NCBI RefSeq assembly: GCF_049243985.1
Contig: NC_135375.1
Span: 22,940,490-23,004,489 of the forward strand
Length of the DNA stretch: 64,000 nt
Source of the DNA: Paroedura picta
Taxonomy: Eukaryota > Chordata > Lepidosauria > Squamata > Gekkonidae
Direction of reading: 5' to 3'
The notes beneath the pieces were generated by a model. That model searched no databases and had not been told where the DNA came from. It saw only the letters and a program-made list of their open reading frames with translations. Made by a program: the position numbers and the translations under genes. Of this stretch, positions 1-11,100 are shown one piece after another. Position 1 is the stretch's first letter. Every line of letters starts with the position of its first letter.

Positions 1-330
1 AGGCCCTGCGGAACTGCACAAGCTCCATCAGGGCCCTTAGTTCTTCTGGCAACTGTTTCCACCTGATCGGGGCCAGGACCAAAAAGGCACTGGCCCTGGT
101 CTAGGCCAGGCGTACTTCTCGTGAGCTGGGGAGACCAGCAGATTCATACCCCTGAGCGGAAGGCCCTGCTGGGGGGGCGGGGCATAAAGTGATGGGCGGT
201 CCCTCATATATGTGGGGCCCAGACAGCAGATGGCCTTGAAGGTTAACACCAAAACCTTGAACCTGATCCACAGCCTCTCCACAGACTTTTTATTACAGCT
301 TTTGTGAAATGCCACTGCATCTGATACCAT
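1..330 (-). mobile_element. L2-type LINE fragment (ORF2 C-terminus)
   Basis: Read on the minus strand this stretch gives the C-terminal signature of L2/CR1-clade LINE ORF2: an RFKVLVLTFKAICCLGPTY-like segment, then a YMRDR motif, then a degenerate FLVLAP..W..LPEELR ending. It is cut by the window edge. The G-run near 170-180 disrupts it. A similar ORF2-end segment lies at about 2104-2250. It is an old fragment, not a host gene. The subfamily is not resolved. Confidence 0.7.
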
Positions 331-924
331 ACACCTAGTCTTGGGACAGCAAACCTACAGGCTTGAGCGATTCGGCATGCTTCAGCGGCCATTGCAGCCT
401 GAAGCGGCTAGCGCTGTGGCATGGGGGGACAAGGGTGGCGGTGGTGTGCCAGTCGGGGCACGCATGCAGGCGCAGAGCTCTGCCACAGGTGCTGCCCATT
501 CCCCCTGCACCGTGGTGCTAGCCACTTCAGGTTGGAATGGCCACCAAAGCGGCCGAAGCACGCCAAACCAATCAAACCTACTACAGAACTGCACTCAAGC
601 TCTCCCAGAAAGTTATCCGGAAGTTCAGGCTGCCTTTTGCTCAAGCCTGCTCTGCGATACAAATGTGAAATGCACACTGAGCAAAATGCTCAGGTCATAT
701 TACAAATGCCTCTTCTTCACTCCCCCACCCCTGATTTTGATCAAAAATCAGATATTAACAAAAGTAGCGTTGGAGAGAGCCACAGGCACACACACTCTAC
801 AGGGATGGTGTGAGACCAGCCATAGTGACTGCCCAAGCTGTCTTTGAGTGGTCAACAGAGTAGAGGCCTCAAGTCAGTGGGTGGCCCCTACTTCAAACAG
901 ACTCCAGAAGACCTGTGTTCAGGA
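331..924. other. Intergenic, nothing recognised
   Basis: Overlapping short open frames on both strands have no recognisable protein signature. I see no exon-like splice sites and no repeat family that I can name. Confidence 0.5.
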
Positions 925-1111
925 CCATTACAAGTCATCTCCAGATCAAAGAGATCAGTTCCCTGGGAGAAAAATAGCTGCTTTGGAGGGCAGACTCCAT
1001 AGCATTATACAACACTGAGGTCCCTCCCTGCCCCAAATGCCACCTATTCCCAGCTGTACCCGCCAAAGTCTCCAGGTATCCCCCAACCCAGAGATGAGCA
1101 CCCTAACTTTA
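925..1111 (-). mobile_element. Non-autonomous DNA transposon, GGGTTGCCA family
   Basis: The core reads ATCAGTTCCCTGGGAGAAAA, then GGAGGGCAGACTCCATAGCA, then GAGGTCCCTCCCTGCCCC. It matches other copies near 3.6-4.0, 45.0, 49.6, 51.0, 51.8 and 53.2 kb. The best preserved copy (51.0 kb) has ends AGGGTTGCCA and TGGCGACCCT, so this is a short inverted-terminal DNA element. Superfamily assignment (probably hAT) is inferred. Confidence 0.6.
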
Positions 1112-1964
1112 GGGGTGAGTCCTCATGGGCTCCTCACAGATCATATCAGAAGACTGAAATCCCCTTTACCTATTTTGTAAACAATCTAAATCCAGAACAT
1201 CAAGTTATCCTTGAAGTCACGAGTGGCTCCTCCAGAGAAGTGCATACCAAACGAGAAGAACTTTTGAACCACAGGAAATATTTCAGGAACTCGTTTTGCT
1301 GATGTTTAGATTTCCTGAAAACAGCAGAACAGGCATTGCTTTTTAAGTTGTTGATTGCCAAGGGACTGTGGTTTTGACGAGGGACGTTCAGAGGTTAAAA
1401 TGTAGGGCGAGAGCAGGTTTAGGGATGCACACATTTTGCATACAAGTACAGATTTGAAGATTTTAAGAGACGGAGCATTGTCCAGCCTTGAGAAAAGTTT
1501 GTTCCTGTAAAAAGTTGTTTCTTGGCATTTTTCCTCTGCTGGCAAACTGAGCTAGAGGAAATGCTCTTGAAGATCTCATTGAATATACTTAGAACAAAGA
1601 CATTTTCCCACCCCAACAGAAACATGATAACTTCGGGAGTGCCAATTTGTGCAGGCACATTCGTTACAAAGAGGAAATAATTTTTCAGTTTAACAATTAA
1701 AATTCCAACATTCTGGCACCCTTTTAATAGCAACAGAGGCTCTACTTTGCCTGTCTCTGCAGAAAAAACAAACAGGAAAAAACCCTAGTTCAAGCTCATT
1801 TGCCTCAACCATAAGCCAAACTCCAGGTGTTTTAAAGACAGCAGCTGTAAAAAGATTCACATAAAAAAGAGAAAGAACACTGTTATAGAATTAGAACACA
1901 TGAAGATGCCCTGTGCCAAGTCTCATCACCTGCCTATCAATGGTACTGTCTACTCCTGCCTTTC
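1112..1964. other. Intergenic, nothing recognised
   Basis: AT-richer unique-looking sequence. The minus-strand open frames at 1306-1733 have no family features that I can identify. Confidence 0.4.
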
Positions 1965-2075
1965 TCAAGTTTTTTACCATTGAGAAACTCGGAAACCTTC
2001 TTCAGGCTTCGAGAAACCCCAGAAGTGGCACGGTCATGCAGAATATGGTTGGGAAGCATAGATGGTAGGAAAGCA
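1965..2075 (-). mobile_element. hAT-like MITE fragment (TTTCTCAA end)
   Basis: The segment TTTCTCAAG...GAGAAAC...CTTCAGGCTTCGAGAAACCCC...GTGGCAC...GCAGAATATGGTTGGGAAGC is a diverged, inverted relative of the full element at about 31426-31686 and of the fragment at about 49281-49395. Confidence 0.55.
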
Positions 2076-2099
2076 TAGTTGTGTACGTGCCCACCTGGG

Positions 2100-3240
2100 C
2101 CTCATCCAAAGACCTGGAAGAGCTCTGTGGAAAGCTCCCACAGGGCCTGCAGCTCACCCGGGAGCTCTTTCCACCCTGTCGGGACCAGAACCAAAAAGGC
2201 CCTGGACCTAGTTGAGGCCAGGCATGCCTCTCTCAGGCCGGGAATCAGCAACAAATTAGTTGAACAAATGATTTGACAAACTGAGTAAAATTAGCGGAGC
2301 ATAAAGCTGTGCAGGTGCATATTGCTTCTCCAGCAATAACACTGGGTCTACAATAACCCTGAGACACTCAAGTGAGTCACCTGTAGTACATCAGAAGGGG
2401 AAAGCACAATGCCCTCCACTGTCCCACCAGCATCACTTCTGTCTTTTCAGGATGTAATTTTAATTTAGGCACTCTTAGCCAATTTACTACAGAAGCAGGA
2501 CCACCACTATATCACCAGGAAATGTGGATAATGATTTATTAGAGGTGGGTGGCACTTGCATATTGAGGACAACCAATCCAAAACAACAAATGAAAAGCAT
2601 GGGGGATAGAATGTCCACCTAGTGGAACTTCACAGGTCAGGTTCTATAATCTGCACAATAGCACCCATTGAGTCCAATCAGCAAGGAATGATTTGGACCA
2701 GTTCAGTGCACACAGTTCCTACCTTTAAGCACCTCAACAAGATGGTATGTTAGTCTACAGGGATCAAAGGCAACAGGTAATTCTAATAAGAGTGAACCAA
2801 GAAGCATGGCCTTGGTTTCCACTCAGGTGGAGGTCATCAACTAAAGCCCTCTCCATCCCATAACCTGGTCTGAAACCAGACTGAAAACAATGAAGAGCAG
2901 ATGAGTCACCCAAGAAAACTTGGGAGTTGATCTGCTATTGCTCTTGCAATTTCTTTTCCCAGAAAAGGGCCAATTAGAGACCAACAATAGCTGGCCACAT
3001 CATTTATCTGTACAGTTTTTAAAGTAGCGGATGGATAAATGCCTCTTTGAGGATCAGAGATGATGTCTGATTTATAATAGATGCTAAGTGTTTGTTGTTT
3101 TCATCCTTACATGACTAACAGAATACAAGTAGTAGCCTCCACCAATCTCAGGGTCTTGCCAAAATTGACTTAGAAACGCTAAATGGCTCATGGATAGACC
3201 ACATGATGTATTAGGCCTTTCTTCAACTGGTATCCAGGTT
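2100..3240 (-). mobile_element. L2-type LINE, reverse transcriptase region
   Basis: On the minus strand about 2620-2890 resembles the L2 reverse transcriptase block (a degraded GFRPGYGTE-like motif, then a LILLELS.AFDT-like core). About 2110-2240 resembles the ORF2 C-terminal end and is related to the fragment at 1-330. Stops and gaps are frequent and part of the ORF between the two blocks is missing, so this is an inactive, 5'-truncated copy. I recognised it by motif memory, not by a database search. Confidence 0.6.
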
Positions 3241-3429
3241 AAGAAATGTTCTCAGTATTTTATCAGCAAAAAGCTTGGCAGAAGCATTACAGCCAGTTGT
3301 TCCTTCCTAAGACAATACCTCTGAACGTCTCTTGCCTTAAAAACCATACAGCATCGCCACAAGTCAGCTGCATCTTGATAGCACTCTCCACCATCAATAA
3401 GGATTTCAAGGCAAGAGTAGGTTTTATGT

Positions 3430-3520
3430 ATGGTTCTCTGTTATAATGTAAACCGCCCTGAGCCTCCGGGGAGGGCGGTATAAAAGTATGATAAATAAAT
3501 AAATAAATAAATAAATAGGT
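3430..3520 (+). mobile_element. L2-type LINE/SINE 3' tail with (AATA)n
   Basis: The segment GTAAACCGCCCTGAGCC...GGGAGGGCGGTATAAAA followed by (AAAT)n is the typical short 3' tail of reptile L2-type LINEs and the SINEs that share it. Only the tail is recognisable. Confidence 0.6.
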
Positions 3521-3597
3521 GGTTTTCCACTGACTACCTCTGCACAGCGATCCTGAATGTCTTGGGTGGCCTTCCATCCAATTGCTTACCAATGCTA

Positions 3598-4026
3598 GAG
3601 CTGGCAGCTCTGGGTAGGAAAATACCTGGAGATCTTGGGGTTGCAGCCTGGGGAAGGTAGAATTTGGGAGGCAAAGGGATCCCTGTGCCATAAAACCCAC
3701 CCTCCATGGACATCTGGAGGGCCGCAGTTTGACTACCCCTGCTCTAAACTGCCATTTTCCCCAGAGGAAGTGACCTTAATTGTCTGGAGATCAACTGCAA
3801 TAGCAGACCTCCAGGTGTGATCCAGTGGTTTGCAACCACAATCCAGGGTTAACCCTTCCAATATCTTGAACTGCAAGTTACAAATATCAGTTTCCCTGGA
3901 GAAAATACAGACACTAGAGCATTATCTCCTATTATGGCTTCTATTCGCCCCAAATCCTACCCTCCCCTGGCTTCACCACGAAAATCTCCAGGCATTTTCC
4001 AACCCAGAGCTGGGAACCATGGGTTA
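3598..4026. mobile_element. Two GGGTTGCCA-family elements plus half of a palindromic MITE
   Basis: About 3598-3820 matches the plus orientation of the 51.0-kb copy (GCTGGCAGCTCTGGGTAGG, later GAGATCAACTGCAATAGCAG). A half-palindrome CATGGACATCTGGAGGGCC...GACTACCCCTG lies inside it at about 3699-3741. A second copy in the opposite orientation covers about 3846-4026 and ends AACCCAGAGCTGGGAACC. The elements form a nested cluster directly upstream of the ZNF131 CpG island. Confidence 0.5.
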
Positions 4027-4181
4027 ACCTGATCAGATAAAGGGCGACGCAGGCTTTTCCCAAAGCGCCAAGCCCTAAACTCCTTTCCATTTCCTGGATA
4101 TTTCGCCCACGTTCGCGCAGCGCGACTTTAACACCCCCTGCCAGCACCAAGATCGCATCGGCTCTTCCCCGACCTCATGAA

Positions 4182-4250
4182 ACTACAACTCCCAGGACGC
4201 CTCGCGCGACAAGGAGGGCGGGACCGCGCCACTCACTCCTCCCAGCATGC
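4182..4250 (+). promoter_or_regulatory. Paired ZNF143/THAP11-like sites
   Basis: ACTACAACTCCCAGGACGC at 4182-4200 and ACTCCTCCCAGCATGC at 4235-4250 closely resemble the vertebrate ZNF143 (SBS2) consensus ACTACAAYTCCCAGNRTGC. The two sites are in the same orientation, 53 bp apart, just upstream of the likely start site. Binding is inferred from sequence only. Confidence 0.6.
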
Positions 4251-4299
4251 ACCGGGAGCCCACCAGTTTCCCGAAAGCGCCTGGTCAGGGAAAGGAGGT

Positions 4300-4439
4300 C
4301 AATGAGTTCGCCGTTTCCGGCGCGCGGTGCAGGACGGGAATGCGAGTAGCGTTGTCGGCCGGTGCCTGCCTCGTTTTTCGGCGAGCTAGGCAGGCAGGTA
4401 GCGATCGCCACGGCCGAGGCGGACGGCGAGCCTGGCTAG
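4300..4439 (+). other. ZNF131: ZNF131 exon 1 (5' UTR), start approximate
   Basis: The CpG island contains a strong donor, CTAG|GTGAGT, with the exon ending at 4439. No in-frame coding start fits the ZNF131 protein here, and the known ATG is in the next exon, so this is a leader exon. The 5' boundary is not visible in sequence and is set below the ZNF143-like sites. ATGs at 4247 and 4339 do not belong to the ZNF131 frame. Confidence 0.6.
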
Positions 4440-4536
4440 GTGAGTGTTTTATGGCCGCGCCGGATTCTCTCGGGGTCAGCGCGCGCCTCCGGCCGAGGCG
4501 GGCGTCGAAAAGGCATCGATTTAATGCGCGATTTGA

Positions 4537-4544
4537 TGACGTAA
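4537..4544 (+). promoter_or_regulatory. CRE/ATF-like site TGACGTAA
   Basis: TGACGTAA lies about 100 bp inside intron 1 of ZNF131, still within the CpG island. This is a near-consensus CREB/ATF half-palindrome, recognised by sequence only. Confidence 0.4.
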
Positions 4545-5009
4545 TAACGGCTCTGGAGACGGAGCCGCCGCTGGAATCGCGGGGGTCCATGCGCCGGCCT
4601 CCGTGGCGTCTTTCCGCCCGCGCCGGTCTGTGCGGGGACCTCCGCGCTCCAGCCCTCTCCCCCTTCAGGGGTCCTTTTCGCTGCTCGGCGCCTCTCGGCG
4701 GTTAGGCCTTCCGCTTATCTCGCTGGGAGCGCTTATTGGCCCCCCAGTACCTTTCCGTGCTGAGATTGGCTGGTGTTAAAATGATTGACAGTTGTCTTCC
4801 CAATGGGGTCACGAACTGCCTGGATCCCTAGTGGGAAATAGTTCAGTGTCTTAGACCAAGCACGTGGCGGGGGAAACAGGCTGTTGTCCCCCCAACACAC
4901 ACACACACACGATCTTTATTCATAGTTTTCCTTCTCTCCTAGACTCGGTGTAAAACAAGGCGGCTGAATAGCATGAGACACCCAGTAAGCAATGCAGTAG
5001 GACTAAGAG

Positions 5010-5072
5010 CACACGAATTATTTATTTATTACATTTATATACCGCCCTCCCCATAGGCTCACAAACAAGGTT
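5010..5072 (-). mobile_element. L2-type 3' tail
   Basis: The segment TTATTTATTTATTACATTTATATACCGCCCTCCCC is the reverse complement of the GGGAGGGCGGTATATAAAT...AAATAAATAA tail seen at 3430-3520. Confidence 0.55.
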
Positions 5073-5415
5073 GGAAATACAAAAGGCTTCTCAGAATCCT
5101 GCAGAAGTTTATTTAGTGGGGTTTGTTCCAGGATGGCACTGTTTGGTTACCTTTTTAAAGATGCAATTAGACCGGTTGTTCCTGTCTAATCTTCAGACAG
5201 TAAACAGTTGTAGCACCTGAAATTCTCGCAGCAGTCGTGAGGCTTTATTATTATTTTGCTATAGTCTTATTTGTCAGAGATGTCACTCTTTGTTTACCCA
5301 TGTGCTTACAGAGAACACTAAACAATTGACCAGAAAGCCATAAGAACAAGAGACAGTTTGCCATTGCCCATCTCTGCATTATGACCCCTAGTGTTCCCTG
5401 GAGGAATCTCATCCA

Positions 5416-5508
5416 AATCTTTAGAGGTTTCTCAGCCAGGATCAGCCCTACTTGGCTTCCACAGTCTGATAGGATTAGGCTTGCCTGGGATATCCAAGTT
5501 AGGGCAAC
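5416..5508 (-). mobile_element. 5S rRNA-derived SINE fragment
   Basis: The reverse complement shows 5S-like internal promoter text in order: a diverged TCAGACTGTGGAAGCCAAGTAGGG (compare 5S GATCTCGGAAGCTAAGCAGGG), then a GGATGAGATTCC remnant. Too diverged to be a 5S gene. Confidence 0.5.
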
Positions 5509-5511
5509 TCC

Positions 5512-5752
5512 ATATGTGTGGAATAGTGGTTAAGAGTGGCAGCCTTTAATATGGAGAACCAGGTTTGATTCCCCACTCCTCCACATGCAGAGAGCTGAGT
5601 GATCTTAGGCCAGTCACAGTTCTCTGAGCTCTCTCAGCCCGACCTACCTCACAAGGTCTGTGTTGTGGAGAGAGGAAGGAAAGGTGTCTGTAAGCTGCTT
5701 TCATGCTTCTTCAGATAGTGAAAAGCAGGGTATAAAAACTAACTGTGGATCT
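5512..5752 (+). mobile_element. tRNA-derived SINE
   Basis: Head box A-like TAGTGGTTAAGAGTGGCAG and box B-like GGTTTGATTCC are followed by the family body (CACATGCAG, GTCACAGTTCTC, CTACCTCACAAGG, GTAAGCTGCTTT) and a GGTATAAAAAC end. Diverged copy in ZNF131 intron 1. Confidence 0.8.
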
Positions 5753-8038
5753 ATCTGTGTAAATAAAAGATGACACCTTATTTTTGGTGGTTTGGCTTAC
5801 TTGGAGGGAAAACCCTAGTCTGCCTTCAGAGTAAATACTGTATGTTGTGCCTTTCGAAGAAATGCTGTTCAAAGTCGGTTATAAACAAACTAAATATACA
5901 CACACACCCTGGAATAAGCCCTACTCAGCTGGACCTCTGGCTGGTGGCAAAGGTGAAATTTTCTGCCCTGTGTATTTGAGCAGATGGAATTTTGCTAAGA
6001 TGGAGGGACACCTTCTCTGGCTGAAGGATGGAACCAGGTTAGCATTCTTTTGGAGACATTCTTCCTGGCAGGGAGGATGTACCGCATCCAAGTGGTCTCT
6101 AGACCAACGCCTGCTTAATCTACAGTAAGTGTCATGAGACTTCCTTATAGTAGTGTTTAAGTCCAAAGTGGTCTTGAGCATTCAGGGCATATGTATGTAG
6201 AATGCAAGTTTAGTCTATATTACCATTGGAACTAGAAAGTCTAGTTATTTTGGATTGTTTAAACCTGGGATCAGATGTTATGATTTTATACATGGCATGT
6301 CATTGCCAGAACAGTTTTACTGCTAATTCCAAAAAAAAATTAAGGCTGGTTACTGCTAATCTGAACGGGCAATCTTGCCCTCCTGATTGTGATATTTATG
6401 TGTATTCTCTAGCAGCATGTAGCCATGTTCCTGCTACTGGGGAGGGTGTGGGGGAGGCCAGAACCAGTGTTAACGGTCTTCCTGACCACCACATTGTTTG
6501 GGTGGATGCATGCATACTATCTCAGCTGCTTCCTGGGTTAATATGGCCTAATGCATAGTTTGCCCTTTTTCACGATACCACCACACCCATGTTTTTGTAG
6601 CACAGGCAATAAACATGTTTGCTTCTCCAAGTTCCTGGTAGATAATAGGTGAGTTTGTTTTAGTATTCATAACCAAATTATTCAAAATGGGGTAGGAGAT
6701 GAAGACCTGGGGATACTCAATCGTGTATCAGATAATCTGGAAAACAATGAAATGCAGGTCTTGGGACTGCAATGTTCCCAATTTCTAACACTAAAATCTT
6801 GCCATGATGGAACACCGTAAGACTCAGGTCTGTGACTAAGCTTGCCATAGGAGAATGCATTTTGTGTTCTGGCCCATCCTTCCTTTTATTCCCCCTCCTT
6901 CCAGTTGGAGAAAGGTATGGATTTCCAGACCTTGCACTGAGACTCTCTGCTATTGAGCCTGCCCTCTCCTTCAGGCTAGTGGTGGGGAGGCGGACAGGAG
7001 GACCTCTGAAGCATAGAACAAAACCAGTCCAATCCAGTTACTGTTATTTCCACCACTGTCATGAACAGGAGCACCCAATCAGATAAAACAAAAGTGGATT
7101 ATAAACAAATTCAATATATCTCCCCCCCCAAAAAAAAACAACAACCTTGCTCAGCTGGACCTCTGACCGGTAACTCTTTAAATATGCTGTGCCGTAACTG
7201 CAACAACATATTTGGTCACCTATACAGCTGATCAGTTTTCTGCATCCCTTAATAACCAAGAAGTTTTCTCATCCAGAAAAGTAATGGTAGAATTAGCTTT
7301 GAACATAAATTTGAAAATACAGGACAGTCTAGAACTATAGGGTCAGTAGAATCCATTTGGTCTGAACTGCAGGTACATAATCTATCAGAAAATGTTCTAT
7401 CTCATTATTGTCTCGTTAAAACTGCCAGAGACCCATGCTATCATAAATGCCTGTCTATGCCAAGATATGGTCAGCAAAAAAAAAAAAAAACCCTTAGCAT
7501 TTTAATTGAAGGAACAACGTCAGTCATGAATCCTCCCACAGAGTAGCTGTAGCATTAACAGCAATTACACACGCACAGAGGCTGAGGCCCGCCAGAATTT
7601 GTGGATCATTCTTTGATCCTCGTGCATCTGAGGTAGCTTCCCCCCTCCCCTCTCCCAAACCTCATATGCACACCAGAAGCTCTCTTGAATGGGCTTTGAG
7701 CCACATTCATAGCTTGGATTTCATATCTGTCTGAAAAAGAAAACCAGCTTCCTTCAGAGATGGCAGATATAACATTTGTGGGGTCTCTTAACTTGGTCCA
7801 TGGTTGTTTATGACTCTTGTCGCAAAAACATTAAGAATTATTCATGGGAATTGTTGACTTTAGATGCCCATTTCTAAAAATGGACAAAAAGTGTGTTTAG
7901 TTTTGGGAGAACGAATTAGTGGCTTGAAATCGAGGCATTGCAATAACGAAAAATATTCTTGCTAATCAATTCATGTTGATATATCATTGCATGGTTATGG
8001 ATTATGGAGGTCTCATTCTATGGTGATTTTTTTTCTAG
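5753..8038 (+). other. ZNF131: ZNF131 intron 1, distal part
   Basis: Mostly unique-looking AT-rich intron. One internal similarity stands out: TTATAAACAAAC...CTCAGCTGGACCTCTGGC near 5878-5945 recurs as TTATAAACAAATTC...CTCAGCTGGACCTCTGACC near 7099-7172 in direct orientation. This is either a local duplication or an old repeat. The intron ends in a strong polypyrimidine tract and TAG at 8036-8038. Confidence 0.5.
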
Positions 8039-8177
8039 ATCACTGCATTAGCCATGGAAGCTGAAGAGACGATGGAATGCATTCAGGAATTTCCAGAGCA
8101 TTATAAAGTAATTTTGGACAGACTGAATGAGCAGAGAGAGCAAGATCAGTTCACAGACATCACTCTGATTGTCGATG
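8039..8177 (+). CDS. ZNF131: ZNF131 exon 2 (start codon 8054, residues 1-41)
   Basis: The exon begins after TTTTCTAG at 8038, has 15 nt of 5' UTR and then ATG at 8054 in GCCATGG context. It encodes [20 protein letters not shown] onward to ..TLIVD and ends one base into a Gly codon before GTATGT. It begins the BTB domain. Confidence 0.95.
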
Positions 8178-11100
8178 GTATGTAGTAAGGCAAACTGTAA
8201 GACACACGTAGACACCATTGTGTTTATTTCTTGATGCAAGGAAGAATAATAAAGCCCCCAAACTCATGGGTTTAATCCTGGTAAACGTCATCACAGCAAA
8301 GGGTCTAAGGCACGGGTAGTCAACCTGTGGTCCTCCATGGGGGCTCATGGGAATTGTAGTCCATGAACATCAGGAGGACCACAGGTTGACTACCCCTAGT
8401 CTAAGCTATTTCTGATTCATCTAATTGGGTGATTGCAGCTCTTGGACCAGTTACTGTCTCAAATCCAGTTGAACGGAACAGGGCTTGCTTTAAAGATAAA
8501 ACGTATGGGATGTGCTCTCAGGAACCTGTCACAAATGTTGCTAGAGATGAAATTCCCCCCCCTTCTTTGTGATCCCCACCATTAGTTTGTTGAATAGTAA
8601 TCACAAATTGTGGATCATAAAACTGCAGCGGAAATGCTGAGTTCTTTACTCAACTATTGAATGCAATTGATCTGTCTGTTATCTTACGCAGCAAAGCTCA
8701 TGAACTCAAGTGTTTTTTTTCACTTGGGGTTTACAAAATAGTTATTGATGGCCATTTCTCATCATTATTCTGTGTTCTTTACAAATGAACCCTTTGTTAA
8801 GGAGTCTCAATAGTTTGGCTTGGTGTCTGAAGCCAGAAAAATACCTTCAGAAGTCAGAAAAATACATTCAGAGAGCCAGTTTGGTGTAGTGGTTAGGAGT
8901 GCGGACTTCTAATCTGGCATGCTGGGTTCGATTCTGCGCTCCCCCTCGTGCAGCCAGCTGGGTGACCTTGGGCTCACCATGGCACTGATAAAACTGTTCC
9001 GACCGAGCAGTGATATCGGGGCTCTCTCAGCCTCACCCGCCTCACAGGGTGTCTGTTGTGGGGAGAGGAAAGGGAAGGTGACTGTAAGCCGCTTTGAGCC
9101 TCCTTCGGGTAGAGAAAAACGGCATATAAGAACCAACTTCTTCCTCTTCTTCTTCTTCTTTATTCTTTCCCCTCCCCTGGCACGGTGACTATGTAACAGC
9201 AGCTGCTATTTATCGGAAGTGGAATTGGTGAAAGCATGGCTCCTAAGGGAAATGGAACTTTTAAGAACATCCTAGTTCTGCAAATTCCACGCTGTGATCA
9301 CCTCTGCTTCAGAGATAAAATTGAAGAGGAAAATACTGCTTCTGGATAACAGCTCATTTGAAGTGCTGTGTGATGTAACAAGAAATCAGTATCAGCTGTT
9401 GCTGTGAAATTTGTACAGTCGTGAATAGCAGGAGACCTTATACCAGGAGACCTTATACTGCAGGGGTGGGTTGGCCCTTGACCTTGCAAGGAGTAGGCTG
9501 AGTTTGGAGCCATCTTTTGGTTTGGACTGAACTAGTAGCCAGCAGAAGCAGCTTGCAAAGCTTGCAAAGCCTACTTCTTTGTTGCCACTAGGTGGCTCTC
9601 AGCTGAATGGTCCTTTCAGTGGATGCTGACATTAGTTTGCTCCTTGTCGGTTTTAATAGTCCAGTTGTCACTCTGCTACAGTAAACCAAGATCTGACACT
9701 TACTACCTCCTTGATCCATATTTATATAATTATCTATTCTCAGCTCCTGCCTTTGTGTGGGGCAGGGCTGGCCAAAGGATGGCTTTCCAGATGTTCATGG
9801 ACTACAGCCAGTTGGCAGGGGCTCATGTAAATTGTAGTCCATGGACATCTGGGGAGCCACCATCTGGCCGCCCCTGGTTTAGGGATTTATCTTGGCACAA
9901 CCATCACTGGAGGAAGTAGGTATGTTAAATGGCTCTCAGATCGTGGGCTGGAGAGACAGAGCTCTTGGAATCTCATGTCACTGGGAGAGCAAGTTGGACC
10001 CAGCCAGCATTGTTGCTCAACACACATGGCTTTTCTCCATGCAGGTCCAGCATAGACATTTCGGGTGATCTATCTTCCGTCTATCTATTATATCAAACAA
10101 TAGTAAAAACCATTTGCATAACTCCAGTATTTATATATACATTTATATAAAAATATTGGAGGCACGTAAATGTTCTTCTACTAACTAGAAATGTGAGCTG
10201 GCCACCCTTTGTCTCCCAAGCAGCTTCTCTGACTCCTCATCTATCTCCTGTTTCCTTCATACATGAAATTATCTTTGTGTTTTCTGGTGAACAAGATGCA
10301 CTCGTTATGGACCATCTAGTCAGTAAATAAGGGCATTGATTTAAACTATTTTCTTCTGATTGTGATGCATATTTTAATGGACAGATGGGAGGATTTCATA
10401 TCCCGTTCTTTTTTTTTTTTTCCTCCCCTCTGCAGGTCATCATTTTAAAGCGCATAAAGCTGTTCTTGCTGCCTGCAGCCGGTTTTTCTACAAATTCTTC
10501 CAAGACTTCACTCAGGAGCCTCTAGTAGAGATAGAAGGTAATTGGTGGATTAATAGCAAGGCTGAGCATTGCCTTCTTTCAGGAAGGCCCCATTTGTCTT
10601 GTGTCTCTTTCTGCTCTCTCATGTCGATCTCATCTTTGGCTACAGCAATGAACTGCTAGGTTTCATTTCCACAGTAGAACGTCACTGTCAAACCCAGAGG
10701 GTTGTCAAAGCTATAATGCTTTTGCCTAGAACTTCGTCTCAGCACCCTCAGCCCAGGTAGAGGACAAAGAATGCTCAGGGGAAATGTGGCATCCTACCAC
10801 GTTCACTAGGAAAGAGCAGAGGCTGGGAAGGGTTGGGAATTCTTGGCCTGGGGAGTGGCACCAGGAGGAGTACAAAGTAAAGGGAAGATGGGTGGAGTAA
10901 AAAGGAGAGAATTCAGAAGCAGAGGGGAGAAAGAATGGTTGCGCCTAACAGGGTGGGAAAGGGGTGTGGATGAAGAAGACTGAACATGCAGAAGAGGAGA
11001 GTCCCCCCAGGTTCCAGGAGGTCTGATGCCCAAGAAGGGTAGAGGGTGGTGCAGAGAGCTGGGGAACAAGAGCAGGTGGTTCCTGACCTTGAGGAGGAGG

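Larger units (their letters stand above)
4040..4800 (+). promoter_or_regulatory. ZNF131: CpG-island promoter of ZNF131
   Basis: CpG density jumps sharply against the flanks. The island holds ZNF143/THAP11-like motifs (4182-4250), a GGGCGGGAC Sp1-type box near 4217, and a splice donor at 4440. Two ATTGG (inverted CCAAT) boxes near 4734 and 4765 sit 3' of exon 1. No TATA box is evident. This is a housekeeping-type promoter. The TATTGG boxes downstream could serve an antisense start, which cannot be decided here. Confidence 0.8.

Noticed and set aside
1-4040. A further host gene upstream of ZNF131
   Set aside because: Coding-like signals there are L2 LINE remains. No splice-linked host exons were seen.
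8874-9163. tRNA gene calls at SINE heads (also 23698, 41620, 43158, 61705)
   Set aside because: Box A and B are recognisable but the cloverleaf is not complete and the sequence continues into a SINE body and tail.
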